Origin: Mycolicibacterium hodleri
GTDB taxonomy: Bacteria > Actinomycetota > Actinomycetes > Mycobacteriales > Mycobacteriaceae
Direction: 5' to 3'
NCBI RefSeq assembly: GCF_025822245.1
Contig: NZ_JACKTL010000030.1
Span: 62,001-126,000, forward strand
DNA: 64,000 nt
Positions 51,684-59,621 of this stretch are shown here, piece by piece (position 1 is the first letter of the stretch; each line of letters opens with the position of its first letter). The position numbers and the translations under genes are program-made. Under the pieces are notes generated by a model that saw only the letters and a program-made list of their open reading frames with translations, did not search any database and was not told the origin of the DNA.

Positions 51684-52379
51684 TCAATTGGCGGGTTCGA
51701 GGTAGTCCTCGAACAGGTCGGCGTACAGGTCGAATTCCTCGACGGCGGCGTCGCCCCACAGTTCGGTCGAGGTGAACCGGACCATGTAGAGCTGGTGTGG
51801 CACCTCGGTCTGCTGGTGGGCACTGGCTGCGGGGTCGTGGAACGCGCCGTACTGCTTGGCGATCACGCCGGTGGCGCGGTTGAGATACCCGGGCAGCCGG
51901 TTGTGGCTGGTGTCGTGGATGTTTCGCACCCGCACGGTGGCGCCCACGTCGTAGACCGGCGGTGCCTCGGCGGGCAGATCGTGCGGGGTGCCCTTCCAGA
52001 GCACGTCGACCATCTTCTCGGCGAAGGGGGACAGAGTGGCCGGCTTCTCGGGGTGCGGCGTCATGCTCGGCGGCCCGAGTTCGGCCATCCGCGTGTCGAT
52101 CTCGTCGTGGGTGATGTACCCCTTGTCGTTGAGCAGCTTCTCCACCGAGAACAGCCAGTGCGCGTAGTAGGTGGAGTCGGTGTAGTCGCTCCATCGCATC
52201 AGCTCGATGCCGTGGCGCTGTTCGTCGAGGTTGAACGCGCCCTTCGCGATGGCCATCGCGGTGACCGCGTGCATCCGGCCCTCGAACGGGTAGCGCCAGT
52301 CGGGTATGCCTGGCTCGAGGAACTCCGTGGCGATGGGGCCGAGACCGTCGCGGCCTCCGACGTCGTGTGGACCGTGCAT
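51684..52379 (-). CDS. nthB: Nitrile hydratase beta subunit
   Basis: A 231-residue beta subunit beginning MHGPHDVGGRDGLGPI, the family N-terminus. The C-terminal SH3-like barrel (VRVRNIHDTSHNRLPGYLNRATGVI, RFTSTELWGDAA) contacts the alpha subunit. It is the first gene of the minus-strand operon, 34 bases from nthA. A palindromic element lies 18 bases upstream of its start and is shared in part with the divergent cbtB promoter. Confidence 0.96.
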   Translation of the reverse strand: MHGPHDVGGRDGLGPIATEFLEPGIPDWRYPFEGRMHAVTAMAIAKGAFNLDEQRHGIELMRWSDYTDSTYYAHWLFSVEKLLNDKGYITHDEIDTRMAELGPPSMTPHPEKPATLSPFAEKMVDVLWKGTPHDLPAEAPPVYDVGATVRVRNIHDTSHNRLPGYLNRATGVIAKQYGAFHDPAASAHQQTEVPHQLYMVRFTSTELWGDAAVEEFDLYADLFEDYLEPAN

Positions 52380-52396
52380 GTCGGTCGTCTCCGATC

Positions 52397-52435
52397 TTTA
52401 GTTCATGATGGAAATACTTCCACTGAACAACTAAA
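52397..52435. promoter_or_regulatory. 39-bp palindromic element upstream of nthB
   Basis: TTTAGTT (52397-52403) and AACTAAA (52429-52435) enclose TGGAA (52409-52413) and TTCCA (52418-52422). On the minus strand the half TAGTTGTTCAGTGGAAGTAT (52414-52433) matches the element upstream of cbtB at 14 of 20 positions. A likely operator for the MarR-type regulator. Confidence 0.6.
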
Positions 52436-52593
52436 CCGACCCCGGTGGCGGTTCGCAATCCCTACGGCCAGCTCGTAACGCAGGGTTTACAGGAGCCACG
52501 GGCGCTTGTTAAGAACTCGTTTCGGGCGACGGCTTCAGCGGGTTTCGGGTTGACGCGGACCGCAGGCTGCCCAAGACTCGCCGCTACGCGCAA

Positions 52594-52613
52594 TAGTTGC
52601 GTGATGGAACTAT
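52594..52613 (+). promoter_or_regulatory. nthB-like element upstream of cbtB
   Basis: TAGTTGCGTGATGGAACTAT shares TAGTTG-N5-TGGAA-N-TAT with the nthB element in the same orientation relative to its gene. ATAGTT/AACTAT (52593-52598, 52608-52613) is also inverted. A weak TTGACG-N17-AAGACT promoter (52550-52578) would place it just after the transcription start. Confidence 0.6.
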
Positions 52614-52635
52614 CTCACTCAGGAGGATCCGCGAG

Positions 52636-52863
52636 ATGACTGCTTCCCACGAGTCGGCGGCACGCTGGAGCGGCGCCGTCGAGGCCCCGGACAGCACGGT
52701 GGTCGGCACGGCGCTATGGCTCACCGGAACGACGGTGCTCGCCCTGATCGCCTACTACTTCCTCGGCTACGACCAGGGGGCGGTGTCGGTGTTCGGCGCC
52801 GACACCCACGTCCACGAGTTCGTCCACGACGCCCGGCATCTGCTCGGCTTCCCCTGCCACTGA
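52636..52863 (+). CDS. cbtB: Cobalt transporter subunit CbtB
   Basis: A 75-residue protein with one membrane helix (VVGTALWLTGTTVLALIAYYF) and the family C-terminal His-rich motif THVHEFVHDARHLLGFPCH, which should hold cobalt. AGGAGG nine bases upstream fixes the ATG at 52636. CbtAB is usually found with cobalamin genes under B12 riboswitches; here it stands with a cobalt enzyme and I saw no B12 box in the leader. Confidence 0.92.
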   Translation: MTASHESAARWSGAVEAPDSTVVGTALWLTGTTVLALIAYYFLGYDQGAVSVFGADTHVHEFVHDARHLLGFPCH

Positions 52864-52875
52864 ACGGGATTCGAC

Positions 52876-53688
52876 ATGGAGAAGAAGTACATCGGCCTCG
52901 GGGTGGCGTCGGGGGTGGTCGCCGGGCTGGCGTCCTTCGCCTACGCACGCCTCCAGATCTCGCCGCTGATCGACCAGGCCATCGGCTACGAGGAGGGTCG
53001 CGCCCATGCCGAGTCGGCCCTGACCGGTGACCACGGCCACGCGCACGAAGTCTTCACCAGGGCGCTGCAGGAAAACGTCGGCGCGGGCGTGGGCACCCTG
53101 GTGTTCGGCGCGGTGATGGGCGCGCTGTTCGCGGTGGCGTTCAGCGTCCTTCTGGCCGTGCTGCGCCGGCACGGAATGGCCGTCGACCCCCGGACGGCGG
53201 CGGTCCTGCTCGCCGTCGCCGCATTCGTGTCGACCACCGTGATCCCGTCGCTGACCTACCCGCCGAACCCGCCCGGCGTCGGTCTCGAGGACACCATCGG
53301 CGACCGGACCACCGCCTACCTGGCGATCGTCGTCTCGTCGGTGGCGCTGGCCACGGCCGCCGTGGCCGCCGGCCTACGGTCGGCTCCTCGCCTCGGTGGC
53401 TGGCAGTCCGGGATCGCCGCGACGGCCGGCTACCTGGTGGCGGTGGCGACGGTCATGGCACTCATGCCGTCCTTCCACGAGGTCCCAGGACCCATGACGG
53501 GGCCCGCCGGGGACGTCGCGTTCACCGGGTTTCCCGCAGAGGTGTTGAGCGAGTTCAGGATCGACTCCCTCGTGACGCAGGCCATTCTGTGGTTCGTCAT
53601 CGCCGCGGGCTTCGCGGTGATGCTCCCTCGCATCGCGCGCCCGCGTTCTGCTCGACCGTTCGTAGGAGCTGCGCATGGCCGTCGTTGA
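52876..53688 (+). CDS. cbtA: Cobalt transporter subunit CbtA
   Basis: A 270-residue membrane protein with about six helices beginning MEKKYIGLGVASGVVAGLASF, matching CbtA. An outside His-rich stretch (DHGHAHE) near residue 57 could bind cobalt. The gap to cbtB is 12 bases, and the 3' end overlaps the amidase gene by 14 bases. It is taken to supply the nitrile hydratase with cobalt. Confidence 0.92.
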   Translation: MEKKYIGLGVASGVVAGLASFAYARLQISPLIDQAIGYEEGRAHAESALTGDHGHAHEVFTRALQENVGAGVGTLVFGAVMGALFAVAFSVLLAVLRRHGMAVDPRTAAVLLAVAAFVSTTVIPSLTYPPNPPGVGLEDTIGDRTTAYLAIVVSSVALATAAVAAGLRSAPRLGGWQSGIAATAGYLVAVATVMALMPSFHEVPGPMTGPAGDVAFTGFPAEVLSEFRIDSLVTQAILWFVIAAGFAVMLPRIARPRSARPFVGAAHGRR

Positions 53689-54670
53689 ATTCACGCCGAC
53701 CCCGGAGCAATACGTCTGGACGTTCGGGGGAGCCCAACCGGTGATGGAGGTGGCGCCGGGGACCGTGCTCAAGCTGTGGACCGAGGACGCCTTCGCGGGT
53801 CGCGTCACCTCCAGCGCCGACAAGCCCAGCGAGGTGCTCAACCCGAAGGAGCTCAACCCGCAGACCGGTCCGTTCTACGTCACCGGCGCCGAGCCGGGTG
53901 ACACCCTCGCCCTGCACGTGGTGTCGCTGGAACCGGCGCGTGACTGGGCGGCGTCCACCACCATCCCGCTGTTCGGCGCCCTGACCGGAACCGACCGGAC
54001 CGCCGGCCTGCAACCCCCGCTGCCAGAGCTGACGTGGATCTACCAGATCGACCGGGCCGCAGGGGAAGCCACGTTCGTCGCCCACGAATCCGACTTCACC
54101 ATGACGATGCCGCTGGCGCCGATGCTGGGCACCGTCGGCGTCGCACCCGCGCTGCGCGAGGTACGCACCACGCTGGTGCCCGACTACTTCGGGGGCAACA
54201 TGGACACCCCGGAACTGCGGGCCGGGACGACGGTGTACCTCGGCGTCAACGTCGACGGTGCGCTGTTCTCCGTCGGCGACGGTCACTACCGGCAGGGCGA
54301 GGGCGAGACGTGCGGCACCGCACTCGAGGGTGCGATGAACGTGACGATCGTCGTCGACCTGATCAAGGGCGGCGCACCGGCGTGGCCCCGACTCGAGCAC
54401 GACGACGCCCTGCTGACCGTAGGCTCCGCACGTCCGCTCGAAGACGCCTGGCGCTGTTCGCAAGTCGAGATGGTGCGCTGGTTGACCGAGATGTACCGCC
54501 TCGGCCCGATGGACGCCTATCAGGTGTGCAGCCAGCTGTGTCAGTCTCCGCTGGCCAACGTCGTCGACGTCAACTACAGCGCCGTGACCAAGATCGCCAA
54601 GTCGCTGCTGCCGCAATCGGATCCGTACGCGGGGACGCACGAACGTTTGCGGGCGGTGACCCTGGGCTAG
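53675..54670 (+). CDS. fmdA: Acetamidase/formamidase family amidohydrolase
   Basis: A 331-residue FmdA/AmdA-family enzyme (GPFYVTGAEPGDTLALHVVSLEP, then GTVGVAPA and YFGGNMDTPELRAGTTVYLGV), which hydrolyses short amides to acid and ammonia. AGGAG precedes the ATG at 53675, inside the end of cbtA. It completes the nitrile-to-acid pathway begun by the nitrile hydratase. Mycobacterial acetamidase is amide-inducible, in line with the AmiC-like sensor here. It converges on the aldolase gene, sharing 4 bases. Confidence 0.93.
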   Translation: MAVVEFTPTPEQYVWTFGGAQPVMEVAPGTVLKLWTEDAFAGRVTSSADKPSEVLNPKELNPQTGPFYVTGAEPGDTLALHVVSLEPARDWAASTTIPLFGALTGTDRTAGLQPPLPELTWIYQIDRAAGEATFVAHESDFTMTMPLAPMLGTVGVAPALREVRTTLVPDYFGGNMDTPELRAGTTVYLGVNVDGALFSVGDGHYRQGEGETCGTALEGAMNVTIVVDLIKGGAPAWPRLEHDDALLTVGSARPLEDAWRCSQVEMVRWLTEMYRLGPMDAYQVCSQLCQSPLANVVDVNYSAVTKIAKSLLPQSDPYAGTHERLRAVTLG

Positions 54671-55320
54671 GTGGACGTGGACTCCTGTCCGTAGCCGGCG
54701 AGTCGGCGGCCGACCTCGGCGATCTCCTCCTCGGAGAGCACCCGCACCGGGGCGCCGCTGGCCATCGCACGCAGCTGTACGTCGCACACGTACTCCAGGT
54801 ACGCCACCATGCTCAGCACCTTGGGCAGGGCCGCCCCGACCAGGACGGCACCGTGGTTGCCCATCAGGGCGGCCGTGCGGTCGCGCAGCGCCGCGGTGAC
54901 GTTGTCGGCCAGCTGGGCGGTGCCGAACGTGGCGTACGGCGCCACTCGGACCGCACCGCCGAAGAGGGCCGAATAGTAGTGCGACGCCGGCACTTCGTCG
55001 ACCACGGTCGACAGTGCGGTCGACGCCGGGCCGTGGGTGTGCACCACGGCGGTGTGGCTCGTCTCCCGGTACACGGCCAGGTGCAGAGCCAGCTCGCTCG
55101 ACGGCTGCAGCACCGCGTCGACCGGCCGACCGTCCAGGTCGTGGATGCCGACGTCGCCCGGTGTCATCGCCTCGTAGTCGACGCCGCTGGGTGAGATGAC
55201 GACCAGGTCGTCGACCCGGATCGAGACATTGCCCGCCGTGCCGACCACCAGGCCCGAGCGGCTGAGGGACAGGCAGGATTCGACGACCTGCCGGCGTTCG
55301 GACTCCAGACGAAGGCTCAT
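54667..55320 (-). CDS. Class II aldolase/adducin family protein
   Basis: A 217-residue zinc aldolase of the fuculose-/rhamnulose-1-phosphate type. Zinc ligands are the His pair in VVHTHGPAS and His in MGNHGAVLVG, with the Glu of PSSELALHL as likely catalytic acid. It should cleave a ketose-1-phosphate to dihydroxyacetone phosphate and an aldehyde. Last gene of a four-gene operon; its ATG overlaps the dehydrogenase stop (ATGA). Confidence 0.9.
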   Translation of the reverse strand: MSLRLESERRQVVESCLSLSRSGLVVGTAGNVSIRVDDLVVISPSGVDYEAMTPGDVGIHDLDGRPVDAVLQPSSELALHLAVYRETSHTAVVHTHGPASTALSTVVDEVPASHYYSALFGGAVRVAPYATFGTAQLADNVTAALRDRTAALMGNHGAVLVGAALPKVLSMVAYLEYVCDVQLRAMASGAPVRVLSEEEIAEVGRRLAGYGQESTST

Positions 55321-56354
55321 GGCTCGAGGATGTACTTCGAACCGCGGCCGGCCGCCATGTCCTCCAGACTCGGCACCAATTGGTCGAGCGGTCGGCGTTC
55401 GGTGACGAGCATCGACCCGTCGACCTTGCGGCTCGCCAGCAATTCGACGGCCGTGCGCACGTAGTTCGGGGTGTGGTGGAAGACGCCCTTGAGCGTGTAC
55501 TCCTCGTAGTGCATGGCACTCGAGTCGACGGAGAACGGTGCGCCCTTGGGCGTCCCGCCGAACAACACGGCGGTCGCACCCGGGCGCAGCGTGCGCACGG
55601 TCTGCTCCCACACCTGAGGCAGACCGACCGCTTCGATGCCGACGTCGGCGCCGCGTCCGTGCGGCGTCCGGGACTTGATCAGCGCGACGCGGTCCTCGAA
55701 GTCCGGCACGTCGGACAGGTCGATCACGTCGACGGCACCGGCGAGCTTGGCCTGCTCGAGGCGCCAGGGGGACTGGTCGACGGAGATGACGTTGGCGCCG
55801 CGCAGCGTGGAGAGCCGCACGAACATCAGGCCGATGGGACCCGCGCCGTGAACCACCACGGTGTCGCCCAATTCGATTCCGGTCTCGGCCATTCCGTGCA
55901 CGACGGTGGCCAGTGGTTCCAGCGGGGCGGCGTCGGCGAAGTCGAGGTCGTCGGGCAGCTTGTAGGTGTTGCGGGCCACGATCGCGGCGGGTATCACCAC
56001 CTCCTCGGCGAACGCACCGTTGAGGAATTCGAGGTTCTCGCAGAGACTCTCGCGGTTGCGGACGCACGCCCAGCAGTGCCCGCACGGCACGGTGTTGGCG
56101 GCGGTCACGCGGTCGCCGACGGCGAACTGGTCGACGCCGTCCCCGACAGCGGTGATGACGCCGGCGAATTCGTGGCCGAAACGCGCTGGCAGGGTGGGGA
56201 ACAGCTTCGGGTGCCCGCGCCGGTAGGACTTCAGGTCGGTGCCACAGGTCGCGGCGGCCCGGACCTCGACCAGCACCTCACCCGGTGCGGGTTCGGTGGA
56301 CGCGACGTCCTCCAACCGTAGGTCCCCTGGCCCGTAGAACATGGCCGCTCTCAT
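55317..56354 (-). CDS. Zinc-dependent alcohol/polyol dehydrogenase
   Basis: A 345-residue medium-chain dehydrogenase. Catalytic zinc ligands are Cys in AATCGTDLK and His-Glu in FGHEFAG; four Cys for structural zinc are in PCGHCWACVRNRESLC. The NAD site is VVHGAGPIGLMFV. It likely oxidises a sugar alcohol to the ketose used by the kinase. ATGA overlaps on both sides tie it into the operon. Confidence 0.92.
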   Translation of the reverse strand: MRAAMFYGPGDLRLEDVASTEPAPGEVLVEVRAAATCGTDLKSYRRGHPKLFPTLPARFGHEFAGVITAVGDGVDQFAVGDRVTAANTVPCGHCWACVRNRESLCENLEFLNGAFAEEVVIPAAIVARNTYKLPDDLDFADAAPLEPLATVVHGMAETGIELGDTVVVHGAGPIGLMFVRLSTLRGANVISVDQSPWRLEQAKLAGAVDVIDLSDVPDFEDRVALIKSRTPHGRGADVGIEAVGLPQVWEQTVRTLRPGATAVLFGGTPKGAPFSVDSSAMHYEEYTLKGVFHHTPNYVRTAVELLASRKVDGSMLVTERRPLDQLVPSLEDMAAGRGSKYILEP

Positions 56355-57862
56355 CGTTGGTCTCCTAGTGATAGGTCGTGCAGGTCGTGAAGCAGGTCTT
56401 TGGTGTTCGAGTAGAGGCGTTCGTAGATCGACCGCAGGTCGGCATAGGCCGCGGCGGCCCACGGCCGGGGTTCGACGACGGCGTCGGTGCTGGCCAGCGC
56501 GGCCGCCGCGTCGGGCAGTGAGGCGTATTCACCGATGGCGGTTAGCGCGATCGCGGCCGCGCCGAGTGCGCTGACCTCACCGGCGGCGCGGACCTCCAGC
56601 GGCCGGTCGAAGACGTCGGCGAGGATCTGCGTCCACAGCGCGCTGCGCGCCCCGCCGCCCATGGCACGCAAAACCTCGACGCGTTCGCCGCGCGCGGCCT
56701 CCAAACCGTCGAGCTGCATGCGCAATTCGAACGCGATGCCCTCGAGCAACGACCGGTAGAAATGCGCGCGGGTGTGGCAGCCCTGCCAGCCCAGCGTCAC
56801 CCCCGACGCCTGGCTGTCCCAGTGCGGGGTCTGCGCGGCGTTCCAGTAGGGCAGGGTCAGCAACCGTTCACTGCCGACGGGCAGCGCGGCGGCGTCGCGT
56901 TCGAGCGCGGGATCCGGCGCGCCGGCCAGGTCCGGGTCGCCGAACTGCTGGCGGAACCACGTCGACAGGTAGGTGCCCGACGAGCTGAACGTCTCGACGG
57001 TGGTCTGCCCCGGCATCGCCGAGATCATCGACCGGTAGGCCCGGGCCGGCAGGTACGCGGTGGTCTCGCTGCCGATCACCACGGCGGTACCCAGGACCAG
57101 GTAGGCGCTGCCCGGATCGGTGACGCCGAGGCCGAGCCCGGCGGTTTGGCCGTCGCCGGTGCCGGCGATCACCGAGACGCCGTGGGAAAGGCCCCACCCG
57201 TCGGCGACCTCGGGGCGCAGCGGTCCCAGCGACGTGCCGGTGGGCACCAGGTCGGGAAGCTGGTCGCGGCGCAGCCCGGCGAGTTCGAGCAGTTCGTCGG
57301 CGTAGTCGCCGGTCGCCTGGTCCAGCAGCGCGAGCGGGTCGACCGAGGCGGTGCTCGACGTCCAGCGTCCGGTCATGGCGTGCACCAGATAGGTGTGCAC
57401 GTCGGCGACGTGGGCGCTGCAAGAGAGGGTTTCGGGCTCGTGGTCGCGTAGCCAGAGCAGCTTGTAGAGGCCGGGGGTGATGTCGGCGGGCTTGCCGCAG
57501 AGCAGCTCGACGCGGTCGGTGCCGTAGCGCCGCGCCTCGGCGTGCGCGCGGCCGTCCATCCAGAGGATCGCCGGCCGCAGGGGCTGGCCGTCGGCGTCGA
57601 GGCAGACGAAGCTCTCGCGTTGGTGGGTCACGCAGATCGCGGCGACGGACTCCCGGTCGTCGACGTGGGTGAGTGCTTGGCGCACCGCGTGATCGGTGGC
57701 CGTCCACCAGTCGGGGGCGTTCTGCTCGAACCAGTGGGGGGCCGGGCTGGCGGTGGCGAGGGCGTGGGAACCCTCGCCGACGACCCGCCCGGTGCGGTCG
57801 ACGACGACGGCCTTGGCGGCCGTGGTCGAGCAGTCCACGGCGACGACCAGTGGGGAGTTCAT
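56351..57862 (-). CDS. FGGY-family carbohydrate kinase
   Basis: A 503-residue sugar kinase of the xylulokinase group. The N-terminal phosphate motif is VAVDCSTTAAKAVVVD, and the FGGY-family segment is VIAGTGDGQTAGLGLG, with MGGGARSALWTQILADVF in the C-terminal domain. With the dehydrogenase and aldolase it predicts oxidation, phosphorylation and cleavage of a polyol or ketose. The ATG at 57862 overlaps the regulator stop. Confidence 0.92.
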   Translation of the reverse strand: MNSPLVVAVDCSTTAAKAVVVDRTGRVVGEGSHALATASPAPHWFEQNAPDWWTATDHAVRQALTHVDDRESVAAICVTHQRESFVCLDADGQPLRPAILWMDGRAHAEARRYGTDRVELLCGKPADITPGLYKLLWLRDHEPETLSCSAHVADVHTYLVHAMTGRWTSSTASVDPLALLDQATGDYADELLELAGLRRDQLPDLVPTGTSLGPLRPEVADGWGLSHGVSVIAGTGDGQTAGLGLGVTDPGSAYLVLGTAVVIGSETTAYLPARAYRSMISAMPGQTTVETFSSSGTYLSTWFRQQFGDPDLAGAPDPALERDAAALPVGSERLLTLPYWNAAQTPHWDSQASGVTLGWQGCHTRAHFYRSLLEGIAFELRMQLDGLEAARGERVEVLRAMGGGARSALWTQILADVFDRPLEVRAAGEVSALGAAAIALTAIGEYASLPDAAAALASTDAVVEPRPWAAAAYADLRSIYERLYSNTKDLLHDLHDLSLGDQR

Positions 57863-58689
57863 GGCAGTACCTCGTCGGAAATGGTTGCCGTGCTTGACCG
57901 AACGGCCACCACGACGTTGGCGCCGGAGTCCTCCAGTCGTTGGACCTCGTCGGGCTCCAGTCCGTCGTCGACCACGACGGCGTCGAACTCCTCGACGTCG
58001 CAGATGCGGTGCACGGCCCGGCGGGTGAACTTGGTGTGGTCGACGAGCAGCACGCTCAGCTCGGCGCTTTCGATGAAGGCGCGCTTGAGGTCGGCGGCGG
58101 CGCTCGACGGGTGAAAGCACATCCCGCGGGAGACGGCGGGCACCGACATGAACAGGACGTCGTAGTGCATGTCGCGCAGCGTGCGGACCGACTGCGGGCC
58201 GACGAAGGAGGAGAAGTCGGGCACGTAGTCGCCGCCGACGGCGTTGAGCCGGACCTCGGGGTCGGTGGCCAGCTCGTTGATGGCGGGCAGGAAGTTGGTG
58301 ACCACGGTCAGTGGCAGGTGTGCGCGCAGGGCGGGCAGGACGTGCAGGGCCGTGGTGCTGTCGTCGACGGCGACGGCTTGCATGTCGACGCGCTGCAGGG
58401 CCCACTGGTACCCGGCGCGGGCGACAGCGTCCTTCTCGGTGACGTTGAGGGCGCGGCGCATCTCGACGCTGCGCTCGAACGCCTCGCTGGGGGGTGCCTC
58501 GGCGCCGGAGCGGACCTTGCGGAGCATGCCCTGAGCGTCGAGCTGGTCCAGGTCGCGGTGAATGGTCATGGTGCTGACGCCGAATCGGTCCGCCAGCTCG
58601 TCGATCCGTGCGCCGCCGCGGGACTTCACGAACGCCACGATCTCGGATCTCCGGTGGACGTGGCCGCTGATCTTCGTTGACTGCACCAC
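57859..58689 (-). CDS. DeoR family transcriptional regulator
   Basis: A 276-residue DeoR regulator: helix-turn-helix RIDELADRFGVSTMTIHRDLDQL, then a sugar-phosphate-isomerase-like sensor domain with VAVDDSTTALHVLPAL and TNFLPAIN. It probably responds to a phosphorylated sugar of this operon. Several GTG starts are in frame (58722, 58698, 58689, 58686); 58689 has GGAAGG at a suitable distance. ATCAC repeats upstream (58731, 58741, 58746) may be its operator. Confidence 0.9.
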   Translation of the reverse strand: MVQSTKISGHVHRRSEIVAFVKSRGGARIDELADRFGVSTMTIHRDLDQLDAQGMLRKVRSGAEAPPSEAFERSVEMRRALNVTEKDAVARAGYQWALQRVDMQAVAVDDSTTALHVLPALRAHLPLTVVTNFLPAINELATDPEVRLNAVGGDYVPDFSSFVGPQSVRTLRDMHYDVLFMSVPAVSRGMCFHPSSAAADLKRAFIESAELSVLLVDHTKFTRRAVHRICDVEEFDAVVVDDGLEPDEVQRLEDSGANVVVAVRSSTATISDEVLP

Positions 58690-58784
58690 TGCTCTCACCC
58701 CTTCCGTGCTCTCGCCTGTCACGCGAAAGTATCACCAAACATCACATCACAACACCATTTCTGTGAAGTTGGGTGAGGCGGCGG

Positions 58785-59189
58785 TCAGTGCTGGGCCTTG
58801 GCGGCTTCCTCGTCGAGTCGGCGATGGGCCTCCCGCCACGTCGGGCGACTGTCGGTCCCAGGCGTCCAGAACGCGAACAGCGATTGCGCCGTGCGTGGGG
58901 CGAAGCGCTTCATCGTCTCGACGTGGGGGTGGCCGACGACAGCCGCCTCCAGGTGCTCGCGGCTCTCCCAGGCGGAGAGGGTGAAGAAGGTGCCCTTGAG
59001 GGGCTTTGCGATCAGCGAAACGCCGAGGGCACCAGGTGAATTCAGCATCTGGCGGCGAATCCTCAAGGCGGCGACGAAGAAGGCGGGCACGTCGCGGCGG
59101 TCTCGCAACTGGAACTTGGAGGCCATCACGGTCGGGTTGGCGGTGAGGGCTGGGCGCGGCCTCGGTGTGGCCCACGGAAGTGTCGGCAT
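58785..59189 (-). CDS. DUF3291-like ferredoxin-fold protein
   Basis: A 134-residue protein of the dimeric alpha-beta barrel kind (ASKFQLRDRRDVPAFFVAAL, then GTFFTLSAWESREHLEAAVVGHPHVETMKRF), like DUF3291 and antibiotic-biosynthesis-monooxygenase-like families. It could bind haem or a small aromatic compound; no catalytic residue can be named. GGGGAG precedes the ATG at 59189. It stands alone between the DeoR gene and tRNA-Arg. Confidence 0.7.
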   Translation of the reverse strand: MPTLPWATPRPRPALTANPTVMASKFQLRDRRDVPAFFVAALRIRRQMLNSPGALGVSLIAKPLKGTFFTLSAWESREHLEAAVVGHPHVETMKRFAPRTAQSLFAFWTPGTDSRPTWREAHRRLDEEAAKAQH

Positions 59190-59385
59190 GGATTGCTCCC
59201 CGGGTGGTCGTCGGTCCACTCCAGGCTCACATGCCAGTAATGACATGTCAATAGTGGAATGACGGGTCGTGTCCGTCGGCCGGTCCAACCGCAGTCGGCT
59301 GATGGACGAGTAGTGATACGGAGGAAGAGCTGGCGGTACACATACCGTGGACTTGGCGGCCAATGGTCGTTGATGCCATTTGACC

Positions 59386-59461
59386 TGGTGCCCCCGGCAG
59401 GATTCGAACCTGCGGCCTTCCGCTCCGGAGGCGGACGCTCTATCCCCTGAGCTACGGGGGC
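59386..59461 (-). tRNA. tRNA-Arg (anticodon CCG)
   Basis: A 76-base cloverleaf with the CCA end encoded. The acceptor GCCCCCG pairs with CGGGGGC, the D arm is GCTC...GAGC, the anticodon loop is CTCCGGA (anticodon CCG, reading CGG), and the T arm is GCAGG-TTCGAAT-CCTGC. It sits just upstream of argS on the opposite strand, as in other mycobacteria. Confidence 0.97.
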
Positions 59462-59621
59462 GCATGCTGAACCAGCAGCGCCGATTGGGCTTGCACAGCC
59501 TAACGCATGCGCGACGGGTCAAGTGCCGCCTGGGTGGCGGCAGCCCCGCCGCCTCGGTGACCAACCAGCTGCGAGTAAACGATTCGGGGAGAAACCACCC
59601 CAGACCATAGGATGGTCCCTC

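Noticed and set aside
52440..52635. Cobalamin riboswitch before cbtB
   Set aside because: CbtAB leaders often carry one, but I see no B12 box or space for the full aptamer; the nthB-like element is a better explanation.
59386..59621. Integrated element at the tRNA-Arg gene
   Set aside because: No integrase gene, no second copy of the tRNA end and an ordinary conserved order into argS.
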